In this document: positions 37,878 through 46,704 of the stretch, in pieces
Position numbering within the stretch: the first letter of the stretch is position 1
Layout of the letters: the number at the start of each line of letters is the position of its first letter
From: Verrucomicrobiota bacterium
GTDB taxonomy: Bacteria > Verrucomicrobiota > Verrucomicrobiia > Limisphaerales > JADLHS01
Length of the DNA stretch: 64,000 nt
Direction of reading: 5' to 3'
Assembly: GCA_029573725.1 (NCBI GenBank)
Contig: JAKQDQ010000181.1
Span: forward strand, 1 to 64,000
The notes under the pieces: generated by a model
What the model was told of the DNA's origin: nothing
Seen by the model: only the letters and a program-made list of their open reading frames with translations
Databases searched by the model: none
Made by a program: the position numbers and the translations under genes

Positions 37878-38023
37878 TGCAAAATGACTCCAACCCCGCC
37901 CTGTTCTCCGACCCGTTTTGCCCGGCACCCTCTGCCCACGCTTGCCGGTCCACCCCGGAGTGCCGGACGCTGGACGATTGAATTTCGCTGGCGCTCACGA
38001 AACGGAATGCGGATGTTTTAGAC

Positions 38024-38557
38024 ATGGCTGAGTCGCATCAACTGCTAAACGCCGCCGGGATCCAGCGCTCCCTCACCCGCATCGCACATGAGATTATTGA
38101 GCGCAATGAAACGCCGGCCGACCTGGTGTTGATCGGCATCCAGCGTGGCGGCACGGCGCTGGCCGGCCGCCTGGGAGAGATTTTGTCCGGGATCACCAAA
38201 CAGGCCATTCCCGTGGGCACGCTTGACGTGAGCATGCACCGGGACGATCTGGATCGCCGTGCCGCGCCCCGGATTCATCCCACCCAGATTCCCTTTGATG
38301 TCACGGGAAAAACCGTGGTGCTGGTGGATGACGTCCTGTTCAGCGGGCGGACCATTCGCGCGGCCATGGACGCCTTGAACGATTTTGGGCGGCCGCAACG
38401 CCTGCAGCTCGCCGTGCTGGTGGACCGCGGGCACCGGGAACTGCCCATCAAGGCGGATTTCGTCGGCAAAAACCAGCCCACCGCGCGCGATGAAAAAGTT
38501 CTGGTGCGTTTTGGCGCACCGGACCAGGCTGACGAGGTCCTGCTGCAACGCTCATGA
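38024..38557 (+). CDS. pyrR: Bifunctional pyr operon RNA-binding regulator / uracil phosphoribosyltransferase
   Basis: A 177-residue PRTase-fold protein that binds pyr mRNA in a UMP-dependent way and can also convert uracil with PRPP to UMP. The PRPP motif is [21 protein letters not shown], and [20 protein letters not shown] and [19 protein letters not shown] match PyrR. Its stop overlaps the pyrB start (ATGA). A PyrR-like hairpin lies in its leader, suggesting autoregulation of pyrR-pyrB. Confidence 0.95.
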   Translation: MAESHQLLNAAGIQRSLTRIAHEIIERNETPADLVLIGIQRGGTALAGRLGEILSGITKQAIPVGTLDVSMHRDDLDRRAAPRIHPTQIPFDVTGKTVVLVDDVLFSGRTIRAAMDALNDFGRPQRLQLAVLVDRGHRELPIKADFVGKNQPTARDEKVLVRFGAPDQADEVLLQRS

Positions 38558-39498
38558 GCTGGCATCGCCAACATCTGCTGGATATCGAATCGCTCACGGC
38601 GGACGAGATCCTGACCGTGCTGGACACGGCCCGGGCGTTCAAGGCCGTCGGCGAACGCGCCATCAAAAAAGTTCCGGCCTTGCGCGGCAAAACCGTGGTG
38701 AACCTGTTCGTCGAGCCCTCCACCCGCACCCGCATCAGCTTCGAACTGGCGCAACAGCGGCTGTCGGCGGACATCGTGAACTTCACAGCGGAGGCGTCCT
38801 CGTTGAAGAAGGGCGAGACCCTCAAGGACACGGCGAAAAATCTGGAGGCGTTGAACGCCGATTTCATCGTCATCCGCCACCGCGCCGCCGGCGCGCCCCA
38901 CTTCCTTTCGCGGGTCTTGAACACGCACGTCATCAATGCCGGCGACGGCGCGCACGAACACCCCACGCAGGCGTTGCTCGACGCGTTCACCATTCGCGAA
39001 CGCAAGGGGGAGATTGCCGGGTTGAACGTCACGATTCTCGGCGACATTTTGTTCAGCCGGGTGGCGCGTTCGAACATCTGGGCGTTGACCAAGCTCGGCG
39101 CCAAAGTCACCTTGTGCGGTCCGGCCACGCTCGTGCCACGCACCTTCGAGGCGATGGGATGCCGCGTCACCTACGACGTGGAGGCGGCGTTGCGCGAGGC
39201 GGACATCATTCATCTGCTCCGCATTCAGCACGAACGCCAGCGAAAAACCATGTTCCCGAGCATCGGCGAATACACGACGCTGTTCGGCCTGAACCGGGCC
39301 AGGTTCGCCCGGGCCAGGCCGGACGCCCTCATCATGCATCCCGGTCCGATCAATCGCGGCGTGGAAATTGACAACGAGCTGGCCGACTGCGGACGCTCGC
39401 TGATTCTGGAGCAGGTGACCAACGGCCTCGCCGTGCGCATGGCGGTGATGTTCCTGATCAATGGCGGCAAGGGGCCGGCAGAAGTCGAGAGCCACTGA
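38554..39498 (+). CDS. pyrB: Aspartate carbamoyltransferase catalytic subunit
   Basis: Forms N-carbamoyl-aspartate in de novo pyrimidine synthesis. It has 314 residues. The carbamoyl-phosphate site [42 protein letters not shown] and [12 protein letters not shown] are all intact. The arrangement pyrR-pyrB with 4-nt overlap is typical of Gram-positive and actinobacterial pyr operons, but pyrC does not follow here. Confidence 0.97.
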   Translation: MSWHRQHLLDIESLTADEILTVLDTARAFKAVGERAIKKVPALRGKTVVNLFVEPSTRTRISFELAQQRLSADIVNFTAEASSLKKGETLKDTAKNLEALNADFIVIRHRAAGAPHFLSRVLNTHVINAGDGAHEHPTQALLDAFTIRERKGEIAGLNVTILGDILFSRVARSNIWALTKLGAKVTLCGPATLVPRTFEAMGCRVTYDVEAALREADIIHLLRIQHERQRKTMFPSIGEYTTLFGLNRARFARARPDALIMHPGPINRGVEIDNELADCGRSLILEQVTNGLAVRMAVMFLINGGKGPAEVESH

Positions 39499-39656
39499 AA
39501 CGCGCTCCCGTGCTTGCCGGCGGGACGGAGGCTGGTCGGTGGGCCGGTGGCGGCGATCTTGCCTTGCGCCTGGCCGCCGGATGGGATCCGGCGGCCCGCG
39601 CGCAGGCGCCAGAATTTCATGGCGAGCGCGCCGGGACTTTTCCATACTGGCCGCCC

Positions 39657-40538
39657 ATGAAGTCCATGACGGGCTACGGGCGCGGTGAGTGCGCCCGCGA
39701 CGGATTCAACATCACCGTTGAGCTCAGTTCCGTGAACCGCAAGCAGGCCGAAGTTGCGGTCAATCTGCCGCGCGAGCTGGAGCTGCTGGAGACGCGCATC
39801 CGCGAAACCATCCTGGCGGCCGTGTCGCGGGGCCGCATTGTGGCCCGCATTTCGGTTCAGACCGCCACGGGCCAATCTTCCGTCCGGCTGCGGCTGAACC
39901 GCGCGCTGGCCCGGATGTATGCGCAGGAACTGCACAAGCTTGCCAAAGAACTCCAGCTGGCCGGCGGCGTGACCCTCGAGCAGATCATGCGTGCGCCGGG
40001 CGTGCTGCAAACCGACGCAGAAGTGGTCGAGCCCGGGGAGCTCTGGCCCTCCGTCCAGCGGGCTTTGCAGCTGGCGCTCAAAGCCCTGTTGCAAATGCGT
40101 CAGCGGGAAGGCGCCCATCTCGGCCAGGAACTGGCCGCCCGGATCAATCTCATGCGCCGCAGCGTCGCCCGGATCACCGCCCGGGCGCCCCAATCGGCGG
40201 AGCGCTATCGGCGGCAGCTCATCAAACGCATCCGGGCCGCGGGCCTGCCGCTGCTCAAGGCGGACGATGAGCGCCTGTTGAAAGAGGTGGTTTTTTTTGC
40301 CGATCGCTCGGATATCGCCGAGGAGTTGACCCGGTTACAAAGTCATTTCGAGCAATTTGCGGCCTGCACCACCGCCACCGAACCGGTGGGGCGCACCCTG
40401 GATTTCCTGGCCCAGGAAATGAACCGGGAGATCAACACCCTGGGGGCCAAGGCCAACGACGCCCTGATCTCGCGCGAGGTCGTCCGCTTGAAGGCGGAGC
40501 TGGAGCGGTTCCGTGAACAGGCCATGAACATCGAATAA
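39657..40538 (+). CDS. YicC family endoribonuclease-like protein
   Basis: A 293-residue member of the YicC family, which includes endoribonucleases acting on small RNAs. MKSMTGYGRGE is the universal start and fixes it at 39657. The C-terminal DUF1732 part is KEVVFFADRSDIAEELTRLQSHFEQF and GRTLDFLAQEMNREINTLGAKAND. gmk follows after 12 nt, the common yicC-gmk order. Confidence 0.95.
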   Translation: MKSMTGYGRGECARDGFNITVELSSVNRKQAEVAVNLPRELELLETRIRETILAAVSRGRIVARISVQTATGQSSVRLRLNRALARMYAQELHKLAKELQLAGGVTLEQIMRAPGVLQTDAEVVEPGELWPSVQRALQLALKALLQMRQREGAHLGQELAARINLMRRSVARITARAPQSAERYRRQLIKRIRAAGLPLLKADDERLLKEVVFFADRSDIAEELTRLQSHFEQFAACTTATEPVGRTLDFLAQEMNREINTLGAKANDALISREVVRLKAELERFREQAMNIE

Positions 40539-40550
40539 CGCCCACGCCCC

Positions 40551-41192
40551 GTGACCAGCGCGGAACTTCCATCCGAGCCACCGGCGAACCCGTTGCTGGT
40601 GGTGATTTCCGCTCCCTCGGGGGCCGGCAAAACCACCTTGTGCAACGAGCTGCTGGCCACCCGGCCGGACATGGTGCGGGCGATCACCTGCACCACGCGC
40701 GCCCCGCGCGCCGGCGAGAAAGACGGGGTGGACTATTACTTTCTGGATGCCGCCTCGTTCCTCAAGCGCGTCCAAGCAGGGAATTTTCTGGAGCACGCCA
40801 CGGTGTATGGGCAGAGCTACGGCACCCTGAAGTCGGAAGTGCTGGGCAAGCTGCGTACCGGGCACGACGTGCTGCTGAACATTGACGTCCAAGGTGCCGC
40901 GGCGGTTCGCAGGTGTGCGGAGGAAGAGCCCGGACTCAAGCGGGCCCTGGTCACCGTTTTCCTGACGCCGGCGACGTTGGCGGTTCTTGAAACGCGGCTG
41001 AAAAAGCGTGGCACCGATGCCTCGGCCGACATCAAACGACGTCTGGGGGTGGCGCGCCAGGAAATCGCGCAATGGAAGAATTTTGATTACCTGATCGTCA
41101 GCCAGAGCGTGGCCACGGATTTGCGCCGCATGCAGGCGATCATTGCCGCGGAGAAAATGCGTTCGGCACGGTCGGAGGCCCCGGAATTTTAA
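40551..41192 (+). CDS. gmk: Guanylate kinase
   Basis: Phosphorylates GMP to GDP. It has 213 residues; GTG start at 40551. The P-loop is SAPSGAGKTTL; GMP-binding motifs are TTRAPRAGEKDGVDYYFLD and FLEHATVYGQSYGTL; LNIDVQGAAAVRR is conserved. rpoZ, often next in this cluster, is not present. Confidence 0.97.
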   Translation: MTSAELPSEPPANPLLVVISAPSGAGKTTLCNELLATRPDMVRAITCTTRAPRAGEKDGVDYYFLDAASFLKRVQAGNFLEHATVYGQSYGTLKSEVLGKLRTGHDVLLNIDVQGAAAVRRCAEEEPGLKRALVTVFLTPATLAVLETRLKKRGTDASADIKRRLGVARQEIAQWKNFDYLIVSQSVATDLRRMQAIIAAEKMRSARSEAPEF

Positions 41193-41280
41193 TTTCGCGC
41201 CGGACTTTTTATTTGCCGGGAATCCGCCGTGCCGCAAATTGCAGGCGGATGAACCGCAACCATCAACGGGAATTGCAGTC

Positions 41281-41829
41281 ATGAGCAAGAATATCGTTCT
41301 CGGAGTCGCCGGCTCCATTGCCGCCCCCAAGGCCGCCGATCTGGCCAGCCAGTTGACGAAGGCCGGACACCACGTCTCCGTGGTGTTGACGGCCGACGCC
41401 CAGCGCTTTATTACGCCGCTGCCGTTCAAGGTCCTGTCGCGTCATCCGGTTGTCACCGATCTCTACGGCGAAGAAGAAGGCTGGCGCCCCGCGCACGTGC
41501 GTCTGGCCGACGAAGCGGATTTGCTGCTGGTGGCCCCGGCCACCGCGAATCTGATCGCCCAGCTTGCCCACGGTCTGGCCCCGGATGCCCTGACCTGCAT
41601 GGCCCTGGCCCTGTCGTCGCGCGCCAAGTTGTTGATTGCCCCCGCGATGAACGGGAAGATGTGGCTGCACCCCGCGACGCAGGAAAATGTCCGGCAGTTA
41701 ACAGCCCGCGGCGCGGAGTTCATTGGGCCGGCCGAAGGCCTGCTGTCCTGCGGCTACGAGGGCATCGGCCGGCTGTGGCCGGTGGAAGCAATCGCGCAAC
41801 GGGTGAACGAGTTGATGGGGCAAGGATAA
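41281..41829 (+). CDS. coaC: Phosphopantothenoylcysteine decarboxylase (CoaC-only flavoprotein)
   Basis: FMN enzyme of coenzyme A synthesis. It has 182 residues, only the CoaC half of the usual CoaBC fusion. Visible: VLGVAGSIAAPKAADLASQL (FMN site), HVRLADEADLLLVAPATANLIAQ (active-site His region), PAMNGKMWLHP (PxMNxxMW substrate clamp) and LLSCGYEGIGRL (conserved Cys). The CoaB ligase domain is absent and nothing CoaB-like follows within the window. Confidence 0.9.
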   Translation: MSKNIVLGVAGSIAAPKAADLASQLTKAGHHVSVVLTADAQRFITPLPFKVLSRHPVVTDLYGEEEGWRPAHVRLADEADLLLVAPATANLIAQLAHGLAPDALTCMALALSSRAKLLIAPAMNGKMWLHPATQENVRQLTARGAEFIGPAEGLLSCGYEGIGRLWPVEAIAQRVNELMGQG

Positions 41830-41841
41830 GCCGGTGCGGCC

Positions 41842-43473
41842 ATGAGAAAACCGGGCAGGTGGCAATGGTGGCGTCAGCTTTCGGCAGCCTTCAACCAGGT
41901 GTCCGTCAAGCCGGCGGTTCAGTCCGAACGCGAGGTCACCCGCCAGCGCAATATTTTTCTGCCCACCCGCCTGATCGTCGCGCTGATCGTCTTCTATCAG
42001 TTCTTTTACTCGGCCACACCCTGGATGATTGACGTCGTCAACACCTACGACGTTGTTTTCGAAACGATTCAAAATCTCATCCTGGCCTACACCGTGAGCG
42101 TGCTGGTCATCGCGACCTTCTTGTTCGTGGTCCGGCGCCTCCCCGCCGGATTCGTGCAATGGCTCATCTTCTTTCTCGGTCTGGCGGACGGTCTGTTCCT
42201 GGGAGGGTTGACCGTTGTGACCGGAGGATTTGAAAGCAATTTGTACTGGGTGTACCCGGCCTTGATCATCGTCAACGCCGCCTCCATTCCGCTGGCCACC
42301 CCGCAAATTGTCCTGAATCTGACCCTGGGCATTTTCTTTCTGACGGCAGGGCTCGTGGAGCGGGACGCGCAACGTGATTTGGTGCTGGGGACGATTCCCA
42401 TCCGCACCCAGCGCATGACGGCCAGCGAGATTGAGGATCCGTTTGCCCTGGCGCACTGGCTGGAGACCGCGCCGGCACCGTTCCGTCGGTTGTTTTGGGA
42501 CAACCTCGCCCCGGACACCCGCTCGAACATCATCAACGCGCCGGTCAACCATTTGTCCGTCACGGAACTGCGCGCCCTGCTGACGCCGGAGGTGCGGGGT
42601 CTGTTGCCCTGGCGCCAACACCTGTCGGCGCTCATTCCGCCGCCTCCGGAGCCGGAACCGATCGGCAGCCATTACGTGTTGCAGGTCACCGTGCTGGTCC
42701 TGCTGACGTTCTGCTGTTACGGGGTGCAGGTGCTGGCCGCGGGCCAGCGCCGCGCCGTGGATGAGCGCAACGAATTCACCGCGCGCACGGAGCAGCTCCG
42801 CTCCACGGGCCGCCTGGCCGCCGAGGTGGCCCATCAAATCAAGAATCCGCTTTCGGTCATCAACAACGTCACCTTTTCCTTGCAGAAACACTTCGCGGCG
42901 CATCCGCCGGAGGCGCTGGCGCAAATCGCAATCATCCGCGAAGAGGTGGGGAAGGCGGACCGGATCATCACGCAGGTCATGGGCTACGCGCAATTGACCG
43001 AGGGGCGGGTGGAGAGGCTGGATCTGCCTCATGAACTTCACCGGGTGGTGGCAGAAACCTTTCCGGTCCCCGCGCCTTCCGCCCTGCAAATTCAGTGCGA
43101 TTTTCACGGACCATTCCCGCCCCTGCTGATGCAGCGCAAACATTTTGCCGATGCGGTGGGCAACCTGCTGCAGAACGCCCGGGAGGCCGTGCCGGCCGCG
43201 GGACGGGTTCTTGTGCAGGCGCGTGTCCTGGAGAACAGCGCCATTGAAATTTCGGTGCAGGACAACGGCCCGGGCGTTCCCCCCGACCAGCGCGGACGGA
43301 TTTTTGAAGCCTATTACACCACCAAGGAGCACGGCAGCGGGCTGGGGCTGGCCATCACCAAGCGCAACGTTGAACTCTACGGAGGCACGGTACGCGTCGA
43401 ATCCGAACTTGGAACGGGCGCCAAATTTATTCTAACTTTTCCCGCGCGAACCTTGTTGCCATCGCTGTCATGA
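41842..43473 (+). CDS. NtrB-like membrane sensor histidine kinase
   Basis: A 543-residue kinase. The N-terminal half has several TM helices (LIVALIVFYQFFYSA, LAYTVSVLVIATFLFVV, WLIFFLGLADGLFLGGL, NLTLGIFFLTAGLV, VLLTFCCYGVQVLAAG). HisKA has phospho-acceptor His331 in AAEVAHQIKNPLSVINN. HATPase boxes are AVGNLLQNAREAV, VQDNGPGVPP and GSGLGLAITKRNVELYGG. It overlaps the next gene by 4 nt, so it is the cognate kinase of the NtrC-type regulator. The input signal is unknown. Confidence 0.93.
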   Translation: MRKPGRWQWWRQLSAAFNQVSVKPAVQSEREVTRQRNIFLPTRLIVALIVFYQFFYSATPWMIDVVNTYDVVFETIQNLILAYTVSVLVIATFLFVVRRLPAGFVQWLIFFLGLADGLFLGGLTVVTGGFESNLYWVYPALIIVNAASIPLATPQIVLNLTLGIFFLTAGLVERDAQRDLVLGTIPIRTQRMTASEIEDPFALAHWLETAPAPFRRLFWDNLAPDTRSNIINAPVNHLSVTELRALLTPEVRGLLPWRQHLSALIPPPPEPEPIGSHYVLQVTVLVLLTFCCYGVQVLAAGQRRAVDERNEFTARTEQLRSTGRLAAEVAHQIKNPLSVINNVTFSLQKHFAAHPPEALAQIAIIREEVGKADRIITQVMGYAQLTEGRVERLDLPHELHRVVAETFPVPAPSALQIQCDFHGPFPPLLMQRKHFADAVGNLLQNAREAVPAAGRVLVQARVLENSAIEISVQDNGPGVPPDQRGRIFEAYYTTKEHGSGLGLAITKRNVELYGGTVRVESELGTGAKFILTFPARTLLPSLS

Positions 43474-44885
43474 GTGCGACTTTGCCGCCCCTGCTCGTCG
43501 TGGATGACGAGAAGAACATGCGCCTTTCCCTGCAAACCTTGCTTGGGGATGAAGGCTATGTGGTGCTGGCGGTTGAATCCGCCGAGGCCGGTCTTGAGCT
43601 TCTGGCCCGGGAGGAAGTGTTCATGGTCATCACCGACGCGCGACTGGGGGGGATGAGCGGTTATGATTTCCTCTACAAAATCCGGGCGCGCTGGCCGGAG
43701 CTGCCCGTCTTGATGATTACGGCCTACGCCACGCCCAAACTGGCGGTGGAGGTGATCAAGGCGGGCGCGATGGACTATCTGGCCAAGCCGTTTGCGCCCG
43801 AGGAACTGCTGCACTCCGTCTCCCGCTGTGCGGAACGGCACCGCTTGTTGCAAGCCAACGCCCAACTGGTCGCGCGCGCCAACGCGACGTACCAGCTGGA
43901 CCAGATCGTGGGCGAGTCGCCCCGGATGCAGGAGCTGCGCCAGCTCATTCAAACCGTGGCCCCGACCGAGGCCCGCGCGCTGATTCTCGGGGAAAGCGGC
44001 ACGGGCAAGGAGCTGGTGGCCGGTGCGCTCCACAGCCTGAGTTTGCGGCAACGCGCCCCGTACCTCCGGATCAACTGCGCCGCCATTCCGGACACCTTGC
44101 TGGAAAGTGAATTGTTTGGCCATGAGCGCGGCGCCTTTACCGGGGCGTTGAAACAGAAACATGGCCGCGTGGAGGAGGCCGACGGGGGCACCATTTTTCT
44201 GGACGAAATCGCCGACATGGGGCGGCCCCTGCAAGCCAAGCTGCTCCGGTTTCTGGAGGACGGCACGTTTTGCCGGCTGGGCGGCAGCCGGGAACTGCGC
44301 GTCAACGTGCGCCTGCTGGCCGCTACCAATCGCGACATCGTGCAAGCCATCGCGGCCGGGGATTTTCGTGAGGACCTTTTCCACCGGTTGAACGTCATCC
44401 AGTTTCATCTGCCGCCATTGCGCGAACGCAACGGGGATGTGCTGCTGCTGGCGGAACACTTCCTGCGCTGGTTTGCCAACGCCATGAACAAGAACGTCAA
44501 ACGTCTTTCCCGCGGCGCACAACAGAGGTTGATGGCGCATCGCTGGCCCGGAAACGTCCGCGAACTGCGCAATGTCATCGAACGCGCGCTGATTTTGGAG
44601 ACGTCGCCGGAAATCACCGTGAACAGCCTGCCCGATTTCGAACTGGAAACCCGGCTCACCCGTCCGGCCAGCCCCGCCGCGCCCACCGCAGGACGGTCGC
44701 TGGACGAGATGGTCGCCGATTTTGAGCGCGAACTGATCAACACCACCCTGGCCAACACCGCACATAATCTGACCAAGTCAGCCGACCGGCTGAAAATCAG
44801 CCGTCACGCGTTGCGCTATCGCATGCAGCGCCTCAATCTACTGCCGTCCGATGAAGAAACCGGCAGCGCCCCTGCCGCCTCCTGA
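43470..44885 (+). CDS. Sigma-54-dependent NtrC-family response regulator
   Basis: A 471-residue activator. The receiver domain has phospho-acceptor Asp56 (VITDARLGGMSG). The AAA+ domain carries GESGTGKELVA (Walker A), the sigma-54 contact loop GAFTGA in HERGAFTGALKQKHG, DGGTIFLDEIADM (Walker B) and HRWPGNVRELRNVIERA. A Fis-type HTH ends the protein (NLTKSADRLKISRHALRYRMQRLNL). Its partner kinase is immediately upstream. I found no clear -24/-12 promoter in nearby gaps, so targets are unknown. Confidence 0.95.
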   Translation: MSATLPPLLVVDDEKNMRLSLQTLLGDEGYVVLAVESAEAGLELLAREEVFMVITDARLGGMSGYDFLYKIRARWPELPVLMITAYATPKLAVEVIKAGAMDYLAKPFAPEELLHSVSRCAERHRLLQANAQLVARANATYQLDQIVGESPRMQELRQLIQTVAPTEARALILGESGTGKELVAGALHSLSLRQRAPYLRINCAAIPDTLLESELFGHERGAFTGALKQKHGRVEEADGGTIFLDEIADMGRPLQAKLLRFLEDGTFCRLGGSRELRVNVRLLAATNRDIVQAIAAGDFREDLFHRLNVIQFHLPPLRERNGDVLLLAEHFLRWFANAMNKNVKRLSRGAQQRLMAHRWPGNVRELRNVIERALILETSPEITVNSLPDFELETRLTRPASPAAPTAGRSLDEMVADFERELINTTLANTAHNLTKSADRLKISRHALRYRMQRLNLLPSDEETGSAPAAS

Positions 44886-44899
44886 AGCCCGAACCGGCC

Positions 44900-45049
44900 A
44901 TGATCCGCAATCTCTTGCAAACCTGGAACCTGGGTAGTCGCCGCCTCGTCCTTGCCCTGGCGTTGCTGGTCGCCCTGATGTTTCTACGGGCCTGGTGGAC
45001 GCGCAAACCGCGTCGTGCCGCCAATTCACCCGTGGCCCCGGAATCTTGA
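44900..45049 (+). CDS. Small single-TM protein (49 aa)
   Basis: ATG 44900 to TGA 45047-45049 encodes 49 residues, beginning MIRNLLQTWNLGSRRLV, with a hydrophobic helix LALALLVALMFLRAWW and a basic KPRRA tail. It lies 14 nt after the NtrC-type gene and 3 nt before hpnD, filling the gap exactly, which supports a real gene. Function unknown; topology suggests N-in or N-out single-span membrane peptide. Confidence 0.6.
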   Translation: MIRNLLQTWNLGSRRLVLALALLVALMFLRAWWTRKPRRAANSPVAPES

Positions 45050-45052
45050 TCC

Positions 45053-45925
45053 ATGCAGCACAGCCAGACGATCACCAGGCAGAGTGCGTCGAACCTTGCG
45101 CTGGCGTTCATTCTGCTCGCGCCACCCCGCCGCCACGCGATGGCGGCGCTGTATGCATTTTGCCGCCAGGTGGACGACGTTGCCGACGAGGACCGCGTGC
45201 CGGTCGCCGACCGGCGCGCGCGCCTGGCGGAATGGCGCGCGGATGTTCAACGGGCGTGTACGGACGCCTCCCCCCGGTTCCCCGTCAACCAGGAACTGCA
45301 GCCGGTCATCCGCGCGTTCCATCTGCCGTTCACCCTCTTCGACGAGTTGATTCAGGGCTGCGAGATGGACCTCGAAACCCGGCGTTACGCCACCGCGGCG
45401 GATTTGCGGCTCTATTGCCACCGCGTCGCTTCGGTTGTGGGACTGTTGAGCATCGAAATTTTTGGCTACCAAAATTCCCGCTGCCGCGATTACGCGCTGG
45501 CGCTTGGACAGGCGCTGCAATTGACCAACATCCTGCGCGACGTGCGCAACGATGCGGAACGCGGCCGCATTTATCTGCCGCTCGCTGATCTGGAGGCGCA
45601 TCGAGTATCGGAGGCGGAAATTCTGCAGGGCAGGTATTCCGCCCGGTATGCGGAACTGGCCGAAGCGGTTGCGGCGCGGGCCCGGCACTATTACCGCCAG
45701 GCCCGGGATACCTTGCCGCGGGAGGATCAACGGGCCATGGTGGCCGCGGAATTGATGGGCGCCGTCTATTGGCGTCTGCTCGAAAAACTGCAACGCCACC
45801 GGTTCAATGTATTCACGCCCGCGCCGCTCCGGCTCTCCCGGGCCGTCAAACTGCGCCTGATTTGGCGCTCATGGTGGCGTCACGGCTTCCGTTGTCCGCG
45901 TTCGGATTACGGCGATGTGGCTTGA
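45053..45925 (+). CDS. hpnD: Squalene/phytoene synthase family protein, presqualene diphosphate synthase-like
   Basis: Condenses two farnesyl diphosphates to presqualene diphosphate in the HpnCDE route to squalene and hopanoids. It has 290 residues. The two Asp-rich sites are YAFCRQVDDVADE (first DxxxD) and ALQLTNILRDVRNDAERGRIYLP (second). SVVGLLSIEIFG and the spacing fit HpnD best; phytoene synthase is the alternative. hpnC and hpnE are not adjacent. Its last 19 bp overlap the end of the convergent batE. Confidence 0.85.
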   Translation: MQHSQTITRQSASNLALAFILLAPPRRHAMAALYAFCRQVDDVADEDRVPVADRRARLAEWRADVQRACTDASPRFPVNQELQPVIRAFHLPFTLFDELIQGCEMDLETRRYATAADLRLYCHRVASVVGLLSIEIFGYQNSRCRDYALALGQALQLTNILRDVRNDAERGRIYLPLADLEAHRVSEAEILQGRYSARYAELAEAVAARARHYYRQARDTLPREDQRAMVAAELMGAVYWRLLEKLQRHRFNVFTPAPLRLSRAVKLRLIWRSWWRHGFRCPRSDYGDVA

Positions 45926-46704
45926 GCCGCATCCGCCTGGCGTTCCAAGCCGGGCGCAATAAGCCGGCGGAATTCCTCGCGAGCCACCCAGCCGCGCGCC
46001 AGGCGCGTTTCAATGAGGAGATACTGGCTGTGGGTCCGCAGCACCCGACCGGGTTCCCCCGCCGCCAGGCGGATGACCGGTTCGCCATCGGCTGTCGGCG
46101 TCAGGCGCAAGGCCGTGTCCGCGTGCGCGATGAAGCCGATTTTGGTCCGGGTCCATGTGCCGTAGTTTGCCGGGAGGCTCAGCAGGAACACGCCCAGGCC
46201 CAGCGCCATGCCCGCTTGCGGCCAACTCGTCTTGCGCCAGCTCAGGGCAAGTGGCAGGACGGCCAGGCTGACCGCCAGCCAGAAACTGAGACACGCAATC
46301 CACGCCCACGTCCGGGCGGTAAGCCAGGCGGCGGCCATCTCGCTCCAGGTCCAGCGCGGCGCTTCCAACTGGGCGGTCTCACGTGCAAATTGCAGATTGT
46401 GGCGGGCGCGGGCGTCGTGCGGCGAAATCAACAGCACCCGCTCCCACGCCAGCAAGGCTTCCGTCGTGTGGCCCAGTTGCCAGGCCGCGTTGCCCCAATT
46501 GAGAAAGGTTCCGGCCGCCGGAGCGTCTGCGGCCAGTTGCCGATAGGTTGCCGCCGCCGCCTCGTAATTGCCACGCTCGTAAGCCTCCCGTCCGGCGGCG
46601 AAAGTCGGTGCGGCCGCCCCGGCAGCCGGCACGAGGGCCGACAGACCCAGCATCGTCACGACAACCAACCAGGGGCGGAATGGGGCGAAAACCGTCGGTT
46701 TCAT
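45907..46704 (-). CDS. batE: BatE-like TPR membrane protein
   Basis: A 265-residue protein, last gene of the Bat operon. A signal peptide is followed by TPR units (AAGREAYERGNYEAAAATYRQL and FLNWGNAAWQLGHTTEALLAWERVL), two TM helices (WIACLSFWLAVSLAVLPLA, AGMALGLGVFLLSL), and a C-terminal SH3-like domain (EPVIRLAAGEPGRVLRTHSQYLLIETRLARGWVAREEF). This layout is typical of BatE. Its ATG overlaps the batD stop by 4 nt. Confidence 0.82.
   Translation of the reverse strand: MKPTVFAPFRPWLVVVTMLGLSALVPAAGAAAPTFAAGREAYERGNYEAAAATYRQLAADAPAAGTFLNWGNAAWQLGHTTEALLAWERVLLISPHDARARHNLQFARETAQLEAPRWTWSEMAAAWLTARTWAWIACLSFWLAVSLAVLPLALSWRKTSWPQAGMALGLGVFLLSLPANYGTWTRTKIGFIAHADTALRLTPTADGEPVIRLAAGEPGRVLRTHSQYLLIETRLARGWVAREEFRRLIAPGLERQADAAQATSP

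Noticed and set aside
41698-43332. 544-codon minus-strand frame opposite coaC and the NtrB-like kinase
   Set aside because: No domain, His/Gln/Arg-rich, and the plus-strand genes are well supported.
44886-45052. Sigma-54 promoter near the NtrC-type regulator
   Set aside because: No TGGCAC-N5-TTGC match in intergenic sequence; partial matches elsewhere lie inside genes.
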